Origin: Pseudocercospora fijiensis CIRAD86
Lineage: Eukaryota > Ascomycota > Dothideomycetes > Mycosphaerellales > Mycosphaerellaceae
Reading direction: 5' to 3'
DNA length: 64,000 bases
Assembly: GCF_000340215.1 (NCBI RefSeq)
Contig: NW_006921534.1
Span: 5,870,955 to 5,934,954 of the forward strand
Part shown: one piece after another, positions 10,093 through 21,776 of the stretch
Layout of the letters: every line of letters starts with the position of its first letter
How positions within the stretch are numbered: position 1 is the stretch's first letter
The notes under the pieces: model-generated
Seen by the model: the letters and a program-made list of their open reading frames with translations, nothing else
What the model was told of the DNA's origin: nothing
Database searches by the model: none
Program-made: the position numbers and the translations under genes

Positions 10093-12820
10093 CGCGCTAT
10101 CGACTCTCGAGCTATATCGTGCCTGGGGAGCTAATAGCCGGTACCTGCTGGGCACCGCACACCGCGACGTGCGACGTGCGTCTCCGGGGGCCTCTGTGCG
10201 AAATGCCTGGTCTTCGAAACGGTGCCACTGGCCAGCCCAGCATTGCCTGAGTCAGGGTGTCCTGCAGAGCCTTGGAAAGTGAGATGACGTGGTGTTCTCT
10301 GACAAAACTCTGTCGGTACCTGCTCCAGGGACATCCTACTCTGCCGACCGCCAGATGGTTGTCCAATTTCGCGGAACACCTCTTCATTCCCCAGCCACCA
10401 GGTCGCGATCAAGGAAGGCAGAGCCCGTGTTACACCGACTCGTTCTCAACCACGCCAGGAAGCACAATTGAGCCTCGCGACACAATCCAAGTCTCACATA
10501 CGCTCTCGGATCAACCAGAGCGCTGAAGTTGAGCTCCCTTGTACCTACCCCGGCAATAGCGCGCCATGCCGCGGGGACCTCACTGTCCACCAGGAATATC
10601 CGCGTCCATTCCATGAACGCCAACGTGCCTTTCCGTAAGTAATTGTGCGCGTGAGCACGAAAAGAGTGTGGTACTTCTCTCCCACGACGACGGTCTCACC
10701 GCAAAGATCCTCAGTGCAGTGCAGCTTCTGCAACCTGGTGAGGTCAATGAGGTGTCTCGTTACCGATCACTCGGGATACCGATAGGCATTGGTGATCCGA
10801 ATAAAAGCCGGCAGGAAGTGCAACACTGAGCCGCCGCCTCGGAGAGTCGGAGGAAGTATTGACGAAAGCTCTTCGCATGCATATCATCGTTTCTGTGGAG
10901 TCGGAAGGCCTGGGATTGGGCTTCGGCTGCGCACCTTATGGATACAATCGCCTTTTTGAGCTCTGGTAGTACCCGGGACAGCGGACAGTCAGCACACAGT
11001 TTATTTCTCATGTCACACAAGCAACCTGGATGTGTACGTTGCATTTGTGAGCCGTGGGGCATGCCAACATCCACAGACCCGATCTGCGACAAGGGAGTCT
11101 AGAGGGGGATTCTTGAAACGAAAATTGGTCCTGGAAATCACCCGACTGGCTCGTCAACCCACCTACTAACCATGAAGGGAATTTCTGGACTGCAGGCGCC
11201 CTCATCAAGCCCACTTTGAAGCGGCGCATCAACCGAATGAGCCTCTTCTTCCTTACCTGTCCTGCATCCGAACGAAGCCGCCCTTGACTAGAAGTACAGC
11301 TGCAACAGATCTTCGATTCAGGCGGCCATCAGCCTAGCTTCCTTGCAGTCACTCCTGCGCGTGAAGTGCAGTGAGATTATTGGAACGAGCAGCTGGATCC
11401 GCCCTGGCCAGTCGTAGATGCACATCGGTCTGCGCGAGAGGGTTTCCTCCCTCACTTCTCATGGTGAAGCTTGAAGCAATCCGCGGGACACCGCCAGTGG
11501 CCTAGAGGGTGCTGCTACTTCTCTAACTGCTAGGGGCGTCAACCCGAGGTGATCCTGGCCCACTGGGACGCTACGCGCGCGAAATCCTGGTATGAGATCG
11601 ACCATACAAGACAGGCACAGGGAGCGTTGCAGCGATTCGCGGCTCGTGGTGATTCTCGTTTCCTGCGCCTTGGACTTGTTTACATTGGATCGAAATTCTG
11701 TCCAAGTCTGCCTTACCTCTTTCTTGTGCGCGCGAGTTGTCCTGCACTGATGTGACTACGCACAGGCTCTAACGGCGACTCAATAATCGCTCTTGAAGTT
11801 GAGCTAGTGCAAGAAAACTCATCAAGCTTCAAGCTTGTCAATTGTATGTACACCTCACGACAGGGGCTTCCAATACATGGATAATCACTCCCGAAGAGAT
11901 TGGCTGCATACGCAATAGACCTCTTCGGTAAGTCCCAATACACCAGACGGGATTCGCCGGCTCCCTCTTACAACAACCATCTCGATCGGATAAGTTCAAC
12001 AGCAGGCCTCGAGCTGAAGCAATCGGATCGCTGCGTAAGCAGAAATGCAGCAACTGCCCCAACCGAGCACATCTTCTGTATTAGACGATTGCTAGCGGAA
12101 GGACGTCGTTCGCTGCGTCAAGGCTGTTTCTGGGCCCTCTGCTCCTCCTCGTAGTGGCACTAGTACTCGGCCGAGCTTACTTCTGTCGGATGCGGTTTGT
12201 GCCTCTGATGAGACTCCCCGCTTCGAAATCTGCTTGACCGCTAGTTGGTGATGCTTTTCGCATCTTCATTCCCAGGCGGTCTCGCTACTCGCTACGGCTT
12301 CCCGAAAGTGTGTCTCCGCAGCGCGTCGTGAAAGAGTCTGGATCATCAGAGACCGGTGTATTAACTCCGATAACAACTGAGGTTTATATGCCGACCTGTG
12401 CATGGGAGCGCTGCCGACGACTGGACAACCACAAGCATTGGAGCTCGATCTGTCTGGGTGGTTGACCATGGTCAAGCTACACCTCCTGGTCACGCGCTGG
12501 CACTTCATCATGGGTGTGAATTCTCGATCATACACCGCTCCCTCTTTCGGACAGGCAAGCACGACATACATAATCGTGATGGATGTGATAGAGCAAGCTC
12601 TCCCAGAGAAGTAGCAATGGAGGCCGATGGCACTTTCCTTCCAGTAGTGGCCCCGCGAAGAGCACTTGCTGCCAAGATGCTTGGAATGACGTCGCTCTGG
12701 GGAAGGGAAGCGCAACCTCGTGCGGCACCATGTTACTCCAGAACACCATGTCTACCTCCACACCTACACACTTCACACTCCTCGTATCCGTCGGCCGGCA
12801 AGCTTGCAGCGGCGCTTTGA

Positions 12821-14988
12821 GTGCGCAGACTGATCCATCTAGGCAACATGCTTTCACCTGCAGCAGAGTACATCCGCACCCACTTTAGCAGTCCTTGTCC
12901 GATACGAGACCCCGGAAGCGAAACCTACTCGGCACCTGGCAACTTTAATGTCGGCAAAGATACACTGCACCAGAAAGCTCCACGTCGGCGACGGCCCAGA
13001 TTGCCCAGATTGGATTCGTCAGAGGCCACGCCGAGCGAAAGCAGCTCGCTGTTCGATGCGCATCCGATCGAAACGGCGCGTGACACGTCGACCTTCTCGG
13101 ACGAAGGCTCAAGCCAAGATGGAGAAGGTGCTTCTCTTGATGACATTCACGGCGATGTGCTGACGGCAACAGGCGATCAATACACAAGTCCACACCTGAA
13201 AGACCGCGCGCTGGGCACCAAGTTGTCTACCATCACCGAGCAGAAGAGCATACGAACATTGGGCACGGCCCATCCGAACTTGGCTTGTGAAAGGCGTGTT
13301 GTCACTGTACAGCCTAAAGTTACTCGGAAATACTCCAACCATGACCGTCGAGCACTTTCCGTCGACGAAAATGCCCTTGCACGGCCCCATCGAGGTAGTG
13401 ATGTATCAACGGCGACGTCGCACACCTCGGAACTTCTGAGGCTACGCAATGCTCCTGAGCTTCACCCCACGAGACCCTTGCTATCACCACCGAAAAGAGA
13501 GCCGACTCCTGCAGGAATACCTCCATGGCCTCCGACAGACGGCCAGAATGCGCGGCCAAGCACGACATCTCTGAGAAGGTCACTATCGCAATTGTCTCAG
13601 GTAACTCTTCCACGAAAGTCATCTTGAGTCGCGTGAGTTCACATTCAAAGTACTTCCAACAGGGCCCATCGAATGGGCTTTCATTGAGAAGTATATTGTG
13701 TCTCCGGGGGCGCCAAGAAGAGCGCAGACGTCCATGGCGCCCTCCAGCAAGCGGACATGCGACTCGTCGATTCGAGGCGCTCGAATCTCATCCTTTCGTT
13801 TCTGGGTCGATTAACAGAACTGATAAGACTGGCGTTCGCTCGCCAGTGACCTCACCATGCCAGAGATCTCTCAGGTATGCTGCTGGATACTGCGTACCGG
13901 TCTCGCCCAGGAGACTTTCCGCAACAGCAGGCCGACGCTCAGCTACGTTGCCAGTATCGACCACTTCGATAAGAACGACAGAAATCGTCCGGAGATTTCC
14001 ATCGCCACCTCGACCACCTGCATGGTCGCTATTTCCACGACAATCAGGACACAATGCTGCGATCGATGTGTCACCAGCGCCGGAACAGGAGCAGCGAGTG
14101 TACTCGCATACGCCGGTCGTGCATGGCTCTGCTGTGAATATGCAAAATCGCACTGCCCTCAACCGGCAATTAAGGGAGTCGTCCGGGAATACTTGCGCGC
14201 AAGCCTCCACGCACCCATCACACCTCGACTTTGGCTTCATCGGCCAGAAACTTTGCAAGCACCGACTGATGCGCCTCCGACATCAAAACCATGCCTCAGC
14301 TCCACATGGACAAACGCAGCTACCAGGGCAAGCTCTCCACCCTGCCATGACATTGGACGGCGCTTCGAACCATGCCCAACCACTCCGAGAGATGCCGCCG
14401 TCTGCCTTCCAAGACCATGCCCCCGTCGGACAACCCAATCCAGCTACCCGTGACATCCCCGTCTCAAATTCCCTGCAAGAACGTGACACGGGCTTGCCAA
14501 CTACAACCACATTCCATCAGACATCACCCACAAGTAGCACGACGTTCCACGTCCAACCCAATCTTCGCCGTGCCGCCACTTTCGATACCGTGCGCACCGA
14601 TATCACCGACTCGTTCCAGGGACGTGCTTAGCTAGTGCGTCGCCGCAACGAACGTGGCACATGGCGTCACCGTATGGCCCAGACGACATGTTAGCAATGT
14701 GAAGTCGAGGCTGCGCCCAAGGGGTTTTGGAACAAGTTTAATGCTGCGTTGCAGTATACGTGCTTGTGTCATTATCGCGGTTATGATGATGACGAGGATC
14801 CTTATTGGAGGGGTATGAGTGAGGTTGGTTTAGTCTTGTCTATTGCGCGCTTACTTTGGGTGTTGCTGACTTATTTGTGATAGAGAGTGAAGTATCGGGA
14901 GAGGCAGCGGAATGCTGCTGGTGATGCTGCTGGGACGGTGGGTGGAGAGACGGTTATTGGAGGTACTGGACTTGGAGAGCGACGGTGA
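12821..14988 (+). CDS. Low-complexity hypothetical protein, multi-exon
   Basis: Exon 1 runs from the ATG at 12821 (or 12848) to 13600. The donor GTAACT at 13601 joins the acceptor CAG at 13662 in phase 0 (62-nt intron), and exon 2 continues in the other frame to at least 14622. A TAG at 14629 would end it at about 582 residues. However, the same frame reopens at 14704 with an ordered-looking stretch (GFWNKFNAALQYTCLCHY, then DDDEDPYWRGM), followed by an intron with a CTGAC branch point ending near 14883-14887 and a last exon stopping at 14988. I therefore prefer a gene reaching 14988, with the splice near 14600-14703 uncertain. The protein is Ser/Thr/Pro/Arg-rich and mostly disordered, with no recognised domain. 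The Trp/Cys/Tyr-containing C-terminus is the part most likely to be conserved. Confidence 0.55.
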
Positions 14989-15312
14989 GGAGGGTTTGAG
15001 GTTATTGATTCTTTGAGTAATTGGACTGCCCTATACATAGATGGACTTACCTAATGCATACGTGCTTTTTTGGAATCTTGTCACTTGACTCAATTAAGTG
15101 ACTGATCCAATCTTGATGTTCGCACTAACCTTCGCTCATGGGTGACATTCACACTACTGCTGCTATGGGGACGACCTTCCACTCCAGCAGGTAGTGTAGT
15201 CTTTCCCCCCTAGCTTGTCAAAGGTATTCACGCTTCCTCCTCAGCATCAACAATCTCAATACCCCCATCCCCTCACCAATCTCCTTCCCATTTCCCCTCC
15301 CCCTCCCTCCTC
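14989..15312. other. Convergent 3' spacer
   Basis: The tails of two convergent genes meet here. The second half (15190-15312) is a strongly pyrimidine-rich (C/T) tract. No gene seen. Confidence 0.5.
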
Positions 15313-16695
15313 TCAATTCCCTCCCTCACTCAATCCGTTTTCTTCTGCGAGGCAGAGTTCGCATTTACATTGAAACCCCCAGATTCTGGCGAATGCTTGT
15401 TGTTTTTCTTCTCGTGAGGCGTATTCTCCGTATGAGATTGTGATTTCCTCGCGAGGCTCGATGTCTCGATTGGCGCGCAACACCACGAGGTCGCCGATGA
15501 TGCTCTTCTCGGTGTTTGGGATGCAGGAGTGGTTGATGTGGGAAGTTTGGCTCCAGAGACCCGAGCCGTGATCGGTTGAGACTGGGAATGGCGTAGGACA
15601 GGCGATGGCGTTGGTCTGCCAGATTTCGTGCAGGTGGAAGATGTCGATGATGGGGTTGCCATCGATGAGTTCCGATGGAGATGGTGCTGGGATGGAAGCA
15701 GAATGCAGATCGAAGATTTTGGCTCGAGCTTTGGGGTTCTTGAGTATGTATCTTGCGAGGTCCTTGTGAGGCGCTCCACGAGTGTCTTCGGTGATCATGT
15801 TGCGGCCAATGTCGATTTTGATCGCGGTGTAGGCTTGGGGCTCGTGGTTGTACGTGACGAAGGTGGCCTTCTCTACTAGAACAATGTCGCCCATTGCGAT
15901 CTTCGTGGTGGCAAAGAGGCCTCGTCCACGTCCAGGGCTTGGTCGAAGCTCTACTCGTCGAAGATAGCTTCCGATGTCAACACGCGGTTGTGCTTTTGAA
16001 AGTTCGCTGGCGATCTTGTCGAAGTCATAGCTCTTCAGATCGAGCTCTTCAACGTCATCTTGGTATTCCTCCTCAATCTTTTGTGATGTCTTTTCGGTCG
16101 GAACAGTGCTGGATAGGCGCCAGACAAGTGGCACGCGCTCGTCTTGCAGAGGAAGCACCACCAAGTCACTCGGATGAGACACTTTAATCCGTGGCCTGCC
16201 TGTGATATCGACTTTGCAGTAAGGCTGCTTGATAGCGAAGACGGCATTGGGTGGGATTTCCTCATCGCCAGGAAAGTTGAATCCATCGAAGAGCAGGAAG
16301 TCAACATCATCGTCTTCGTCCTCGATGCCGTATGTGCCTCCTACTGCTGCGCTCCAGACTGGGCCAATGCGGCGCACAATCAGCGCCCTGCCGACGTGGT
16401 GGACTTCGAGGAGCAGATCAGAGATCTTGATGATCTTGAGATCGTCAAGAGGTGCGGCGCATGCGGGATATGGCTTGTCGACAATGAAGGCCTTGACGCC
16501 AGGTTCTGGTGGCGCTTTCGATGCTGCTTCCAGAAGCTCGAGCAGTTCGGTACGGCTCATCGCCGCTGTCATTTCGTCGCAGCCTCGCGGCTTGCCCTGC
16601 AAAGTCGGAGTGAGCTGCTGCAGGCGATTGTAAGCCTCGCGACATTGATCGAGCACTGCCTGCTTCTCCTGTCGATCTTCCCACGACTCAATCAT
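15313..16695 (-). CDS. SET domain protein (SET/TPR-like fungal family)
   Basis: A single-exon gene of 460 residues. The N-terminal half has no clear catalytic motif. It resembles the leading region of fungal TPR/SET proteins, with helical repeats near residues 1-60 (QAVLDQCREAYNRLQQL). The SET fold begins at about residue 247 with PSPGRGRGLFATTKIAMGD. It carries the hallmark NHSCIPNT at about residue 390 and EEITISYGEY about 30 residues later, followed by a post-SET Cys cluster (FQCKCELC, about residues 445-452). SET proteins are S-adenosylmethionine-dependent lysine methyltransferases; the substrate here is unknown and may be histone or non-histone. The N-terminus is not a signal peptide, so a cytosolic or nuclear protein is likely. 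The Asn-His and Tyr residues needed for catalysis are present. Confidence 0.88.
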   Translation of the reverse strand: MIESWEDRQEKQAVLDQCREAYNRLQQLTPTLQGKPRGCDEMTAAMSRTELLELLEAASKAPPEPGVKAFIVDKPYPACAAPLDDLKIIKISDLLLEVHHVGRALIVRRIGPVWSAAVGGTYGIEDEDDDVDFLLFDGFNFPGDEEIPPNAVFAIKQPYCKVDITGRPRIKVSHPSDLVVLPLQDERVPLVWRLSSTVPTEKTSQKIEEEYQDDVEELDLKSYDFDKIASELSKAQPRVDIGSYLRRVELRPSPGRGRGLFATTKIAMGDIVLVEKATFVTYNHEPQAYTAIKIDIGRNMITEDTRGAPHKDLARYILKNPKARAKIFDLHSASIPAPSPSELIDGNPIIDIFHLHEIWQTNAIACPTPFPVSTDHGSGLWSQTSHINHSCIPNTEKSIIGDLVVLRANRDIEPREEITISYGEYASREEKQQAFARIWGFQCKCELCLAEENGLSEGGN

Positions 16696-16962
16696 GTTGG
16701 CGACTGCTTGAAATGATTGAGGTTATTGGGGGTGACGGCGATGTAGGATGAGCAGAGTCGTTGTCGAAATTGAGTCGATGTATGAGTGTTTGCTTGAGGT
16801 GGGGCGGAATGGCGCGTTCACATGCAAGACTCCGCTTCTCACATGTCACTTTGAAGCTCACCTTAGGAAAGCCATAGGGAAATGGCGGACGAGCAGTCAC
16901 GAGCCTCAATTGCGAGATATCTGCAAACATCCACAGCCCTCACATCGCCATCGAAGTGCTGT

Positions 16963-18896
16963 TCACTCAAGCCCCTTCCCTTCCTTCAACAACTGCACAC
17001 CATCCTCCCTCAACTTAAACTTCTGAATCTTGCCACTGGCCGTCTTAGGATAATCCTCAACCCAGAACACATACTTCGGCACCAGATGTCCACTCAATTT
17101 CTCTCTCACCCACTCCCTCGCCTCCTGAGCAGTAATACCCATCCCATGATGTTTAATCACAAACGCAGCAACAACTTCACCATACTTCTCATCCGGAAGC
17201 CCAACGACACTCACGTCAGAAACGCAATCGTGTGCCAAAAGACAGTTTTCGATTTCCAAAGGATGAATGTTTTCTCCGCCTCGGATTATGATGTCCTTGA
17301 TTCGACCCGTGATGGACACGTAGCCTTCCTCGTCCATGCTCGCTTCATCACCGGTTAACATCCAAAGCTTGTTTGGATCGTTGGGGTCGGGGATCATTGC
17401 TTCAGCGGTTTTCTTTGGGTCACCCCAGTATTCTTTCATGAGTAGGTAGCCGGAGACTGCAAGCTCGCCTCGCTCACCGACATTGAGAATTTTGCTGTGG
17501 TCGAAAGGATCAAGTACCTTGGCTTCAACGTGCGGCTGGAGCTTGCCAACAGTCTCGATCCGCTTTTGCATCGGATCGTTGGTCTTGGTCATGCAACTCA
17601 CAGGGCTGGTCTCAGTCATACCGTAGCCGATGGTCAACTCTGTCAAGTTGAGGACCTTGTGAAGTTTCCTCATGAGTTCTTGCGGAACACTGCTGCCAGC
17701 TGCGATGCCTGTTCTGAGATATTGGAGGCCTTCACGTGGCACGGTTCCATCAGCGATAAGCTCGAGTTCGGCCAAGAACATCGTTGCTACGCCATACAAT
17801 GCCGTGCCCTTATACTCTTGCACAGCTTTTAATGATGCCAGAGGGTCGAATGCTTCTGTCGGGAAGACAATTGAAGATCCATGAGTTGCTGTCGCCATGT
17901 ATCCAAGAATACTTCCGAAGCAGTGAAATAGCGGAGGAGGACAGACAACTACGTCTTCTGGAGTAAGAAGCATGCGGTCTCCAATCTGAGCGCCATTATT
18001 CAAAATCGAGTAATGCGAAAGGCAGGCAGCTTTCGGCATCGACGTGGTCCCGCTCGTGAATTGAATGTTGACAACTTCATCCTTTTGTAACCCCTTATCA
18101 CCAATCGATTGCCTTGACCCATCCTGCACTGCTTCAAAGGGTACTGTAGCCGACAGAGTCTTGGGGTCAACTCGTCCTTGGGAGTTATCCACAAGCACGA
18201 TCTCGCGCAGAGAAGGACAGAGTTCTGACTCTAGCTTCTTGCCGCCAATTCCGGGTGCTATGTGTGCCAAGATCTCACTATTGTTCCTTGGATCCTTTCG
18301 TATGAGATGCGTTTCCGTCCCGATGATCAGATGCGAGGTCTGCAGATGGTTCAAGGCGCTGACAACTTGACTCGCATTGAAGCTCGGATTCAGCGGGTTC
18401 AAGATGGCACCGAGCTTGAAGAGGGCATAAGTTGCTGTCGCGAACTCAATGTTGTTGCCCAGAGAAACCGACACTCTATCACCCTTCTTTACACCAATGC
18501 TCTGCAGACCGCGTGCCAGAGCATTGGATCTTTGATCCAGCTCATCATAGGTCAACGTCGTTCGCTGATGTCGTGTCGAGACCCTGTGCCATCTTTTAAT
18601 GCTTGCTCTTCATTCGTAGCCTGCTCTCGACAACATTGCTAATCTGATTGGGAGGACGTACGCTGGCCGGTCGCCATACTGTGATACGATCGAAGCGAAA
18701 TGTTCAGGTACGGTCTGTTCGAGCAGCGGAGGCTATGAGGCCGAACCTTGTCAGGTTAATCTGTGTCTTGCTGCTGTGGGTGCATACATACCTCACTGGG
18801 ACCTCGGTCGTATGCTTTCGTTAGCAAGCCCCGTCTGAATGTACTCTTCGGCCACTGGGATAGAACCCTCCGGCTACCCAAAGTCCGAAGAAACAT
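16963..18896 (-). CDS. Mitochondrial acyl-CoA synthetase (ACSF2-type, AMP-binding)
   Basis: Rebuilt as three exons: 18896-18792, 18732-18662 and 18583-16963, with introns of 59 nt (GTATGT..ATAG) and 78 nt (GTACGT..ACAG), giving 598 residues. Exon 1 encodes a classic mitochondrial presequence (MFLRTLGSRRVLSQWPKSTF...). The adenylate-forming signature FTSGTTSMPKA lies at about residues 234-244. Further motifs are YGMTETSP, TGDEASMDEEGY and the C-terminal PKTASGKIQK with the acyl-adenylation lysine. Family members activate medium-chain fatty acids to acyl-CoA with ATP. There is no C-terminal peroxisomal signal (ends KGLE), so a mitochondrial site is favoured. The large exon alone lacks an ATG in frame near its start; an annotation using only it would lose about 68 residues. 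Substrate preference cannot be read from the sequence. Confidence 0.93.
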
Positions 18897-19437
18897 GCCA
18901 CTGGCAGAGCTTCATGAAGCTGTCTGGGCAGTCTGTATTGCACAAAGTCAGTGGTCTCAGGCACATGGCAGGGCCACGCTCAACTTAATATAAAGGTGCG
19001 GTATTGGGATCCGCTTGAGCGGAGAGCTGTTGCCAGGATATGTGGGGGCAATGGGGCCAATGCGGATCGGATGAACTCACAGCCAAGACAAACATCCGCC
19101 AGCCACGGGAATAAAGCCCGCATCCTTTTGCAGAGGTAGCATTGCTGTCTCGATAACAATACCAGATGTCTCTCTGGGCTTGATAAAATTTGCTGCTCTG
19201 AAATATGTAGCAGACCGTGCCTCTTCGGCATTTGCAAATTGCGTCAAACTGACATGCTCCGCTCCACCATCCAAGAGTCGTACAACAAACGAATATGACC
19301 GCCTCGTTCGCCATGCCAGTGGGCCGTTCATCAATCATAAAACCATACGCCATGCTCAATCTCATGCAGTTAATGGATCATAATGCAATAGTTGAGGACT
19401 GTCGAAGTGTGCAGCAAATATCATGGGCATCTCGAGA
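18897..19437. other. Intergenic, promoter side of the acyl-CoA synthetase
   Basis: About 540 bp with no supported gene. It should contain the acyl-CoA synthetase promoter and the 3' end of the kinase transcript. No distinctive element recognised. Confidence 0.4.
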
Positions 19438-20712
19438 TCAGAAGTCGACGAACATCTTTTCGTACTTCTCGTACATCTCCTAATGATGGTGTCAGTTGTG
19501 TGGTCTCCATATTTCCGGTGGACATACCTTTGTGTACGGCTCTTTCTTCTCGGGCTCAGCGTCGTATTCGTCAAAGTTTCTGGTATCGTCCGGCGCTCTC
19601 AGATGCGGTACGATGGGGCCTTGCATCTTTCGATGATATAGGTCGTCCCAGTTGATGTTCTTAAACCAAGGGTGCTTCTTCACTAATGAAGCGCCGCCCT
19701 TCATGTTCCCGAGTCTCTTGGTCACATCTACCGTACAGAGTCCGGCGATGATATCGCGCGCGTCCTTCGACATAGCGCTTGGGTATCGAACTTTGCCTTC
19801 TACAATTTGCTCGTAAATCTTCATCGGATTTTGATCCCAGAATGGCGGTTGTCCAACCAGGAATTCGTAGATCAGAATGCCGAAAGCCCACCAGTCGACA
19901 GCTGTGCCATGACCGGTGTTCCTGATCACTTCAGGTGCAAGGTATTCGGGTGTGCCGCACAAGGTGTATGTCTCTCCTGTCGTTTTGTCAGTACCCAAGA
20001 CGTGGCCATTGGTATGTCTTGGAGGCGCACTGTTCTCTATTTTCTTTGCAAAGCCAAAATCAACAAGCTTCAAATGTCCCTCAGCATCAATTAGTATGTT
20101 CTCAGGTTTCAGGTCCCGATACGCGACACCTTCGCGTTCGTGAAGGAACTCCAGTATCAAGACAATCTCGGCGGCGTAGAATTGGGAGGTAGGTTCGTTA
20201 AATCGTCGTGCTCGTCGCAGATAGGAAAAGACCTCGCCTCCGGGGCAGTAATCCAGAAGCATATACAAAGTCTCCTGGTCTTGGAAACTGGCGACCATGG
20301 TGGTAATGAAAGGGTGCCCAGCAACGGCGGCGAGTACATTGCGCTCGTTTCGAACGTGCTCGACCTGCTTCAGACGAATGACATCGGGCTTGCGTAGAAT
20401 CTTCAATGCGAAGACCTTGTTGTTGTCGCGCTCTTTGCGATTGGCGAGCTTAACCAACCACACTCGCGCAAAAGTGCCTGTACCAAGAGTCTTGACGAGC
20501 TCAAAGTCGTCCTTGCGCAAATGTTTGCTCGAGTGTCCTATCGGCTTCTTCTGCGGATCGATCACAATCTCGTCCGGCTCCAGTGGCCGCTTCTCAGCTT
20601 CCCACTCGGCCAACTTCGTCTTCTCCTCCTCCCGGGCCTTCGCGTCAGAGCCGCTGCTCGTGCTTGATCGGTGAAAATGTGATGTGATATTGTGCATCAC
20701 TGCCGGCGCCAT
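19438..20712 (-). CDS. cAMP-dependent protein kinase catalytic subunit
   Basis: Two exons: 20712-19528 and 19479-19438, separated by a 48-nt intron (donor GTATGT, CTGAC branch point, acceptor TTAG). The product has 408 residues. Visible kinase features are the Gly loop GTGTFARVW, the ATP lysine in FALKILRK, the catalytic loop YRDLKPEN, DFG, the activation loop TLCGTPEYLAPE with the phosphorylatable Thr, and DWWAFGILIYE. The tiny last exon supplies EMYEKYEKMFVDF, an AGC-kinase hydrophobic tail ending in FxxF, which is lost if the large frame is read through. PKA transduces glucose and cAMP signals in fungi and controls growth, development and virulence. Filamentous ascomycetes usually carry two catalytic genes; the short N-terminus and divergent loop residues make me unsure which paralogue this is. 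It acts in cytosol and nucleus with a regulatory subunit. Confidence 0.93.
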
Positions 20713-21776
20713 GACGGGCGTGGTGTCGCTATCGCTACAGAGGAAGGTTCAAATATTTGTTCCCACCGCGTAGTTCTATTGTCCGAGAAAGCGACACTGC
20801 TCTACGCTCGGCACATGTCTTTGTAAGGCCAGTCCAACACTCTCTGAAAATATCCGCGTTGTCGGCTCGCACGTGTTGCGTCAGCCAGGTACTGCCGAAT
20901 AGTTCAGCCGCAGGGCTTTGGTGTGAATGTTCGGCGGTACAGACGAAGCTACGAGGTGGAATGGCTTGGGAAAGTTGGAGACGATGTGCAAGAGAACCAA
21001 AGGGAAGTAGTGTTACAACGTGAACGATGAATCTTGGGAACTGAGTCTGTGTCGGGACATCTCGCGGGGCCTTACCTCGCTAGATGTCGGACTCGAAGTG
21101 AGAGCTCTGCAATTTGTCTGAAGACCCAACGTCATACCGCTGGAGCCAATGCCCAGGGGCAGGCGAGAGTGGATCTCTGCCGACGTATTGGCTTGCTTCC
21201 TTTTGCAACAGCACTCCTTTTGCTGTCACATGAGCTTGATCCTTGATTATTCGGCTTCTTTCATGGCATTTCGAACAGCTCAAATTTGCCATTTACGGGG
21301 GCATTGTTTTGGCGAGAGAAGTGTGCTGAGGGATGCCAATCAGCTCGGAGAAGTGAGATCTCAACGATCGGACACACCAGACAACCAGCAGGCGAAACGG
21401 GACATATTCAACCTGTTCGTTAGATCTATATCCATCATAAAAGTGCTGGAGTGAGTGACGTGGGTCCCTTAGGGCTAGACAGTTTGCAGACTTGCTTGTC
21501 ATTTCTGATGTGAAGCCTTACTCCAATTCATTCACTCAGAATGCTCGTCTAGCACTATTAAGCTATTGAGGTATAAAAGATCTAAGCAGCGCGAGGACCT
21601 CTTGGTCTTTTCTTCGCCCAGGACATTATCTCTAGCATTCAAAACACCATATTTCTCCTTCAGGTCCTCGAATCTTTCCAAACAATACGATATCCAATGA
21701 GCAGCCACTCTGGGTGGGGTATATTTCAATCAACGCCAATGCCGCACCTGCAATTCCTGAACACCATGCAAACCCC
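20713..21776. other. Intergenic, promoter region of the PKA gene
   Basis: About 1.06 kb between two minus-strand genes. No coding potential is convincing. The long upstream region fits a regulated kinase gene. Confidence 0.4.

Larger units (their letters stand above)
8919..12820. other. Gene-poor 3.9-kb stretch with simple repeats
   Basis: No gene is convincingly supported. The composition is normal (not RIP-like). Several overlapping frames of 60-277 codons occur, but they lack domains and compete across strands. Simple repeats cluster at 9600-10100. Directly downstream of the dead transposon island, this may be an eroded, formerly repetitive or recombined region. Confidence 0.4.

Noticed and set aside
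9417..10250. 277-codon plus-strand frame
   Set aside because: It crosses microsatellites, overlaps equally long frames in other phases and on the other strand, and shows no domain.
10760..11092. Minus-strand frame with CxxC pairs
   Set aside because: The Cys pairs faintly recall HET-type proteins, but there is no continuation into a known domain and no splice support.
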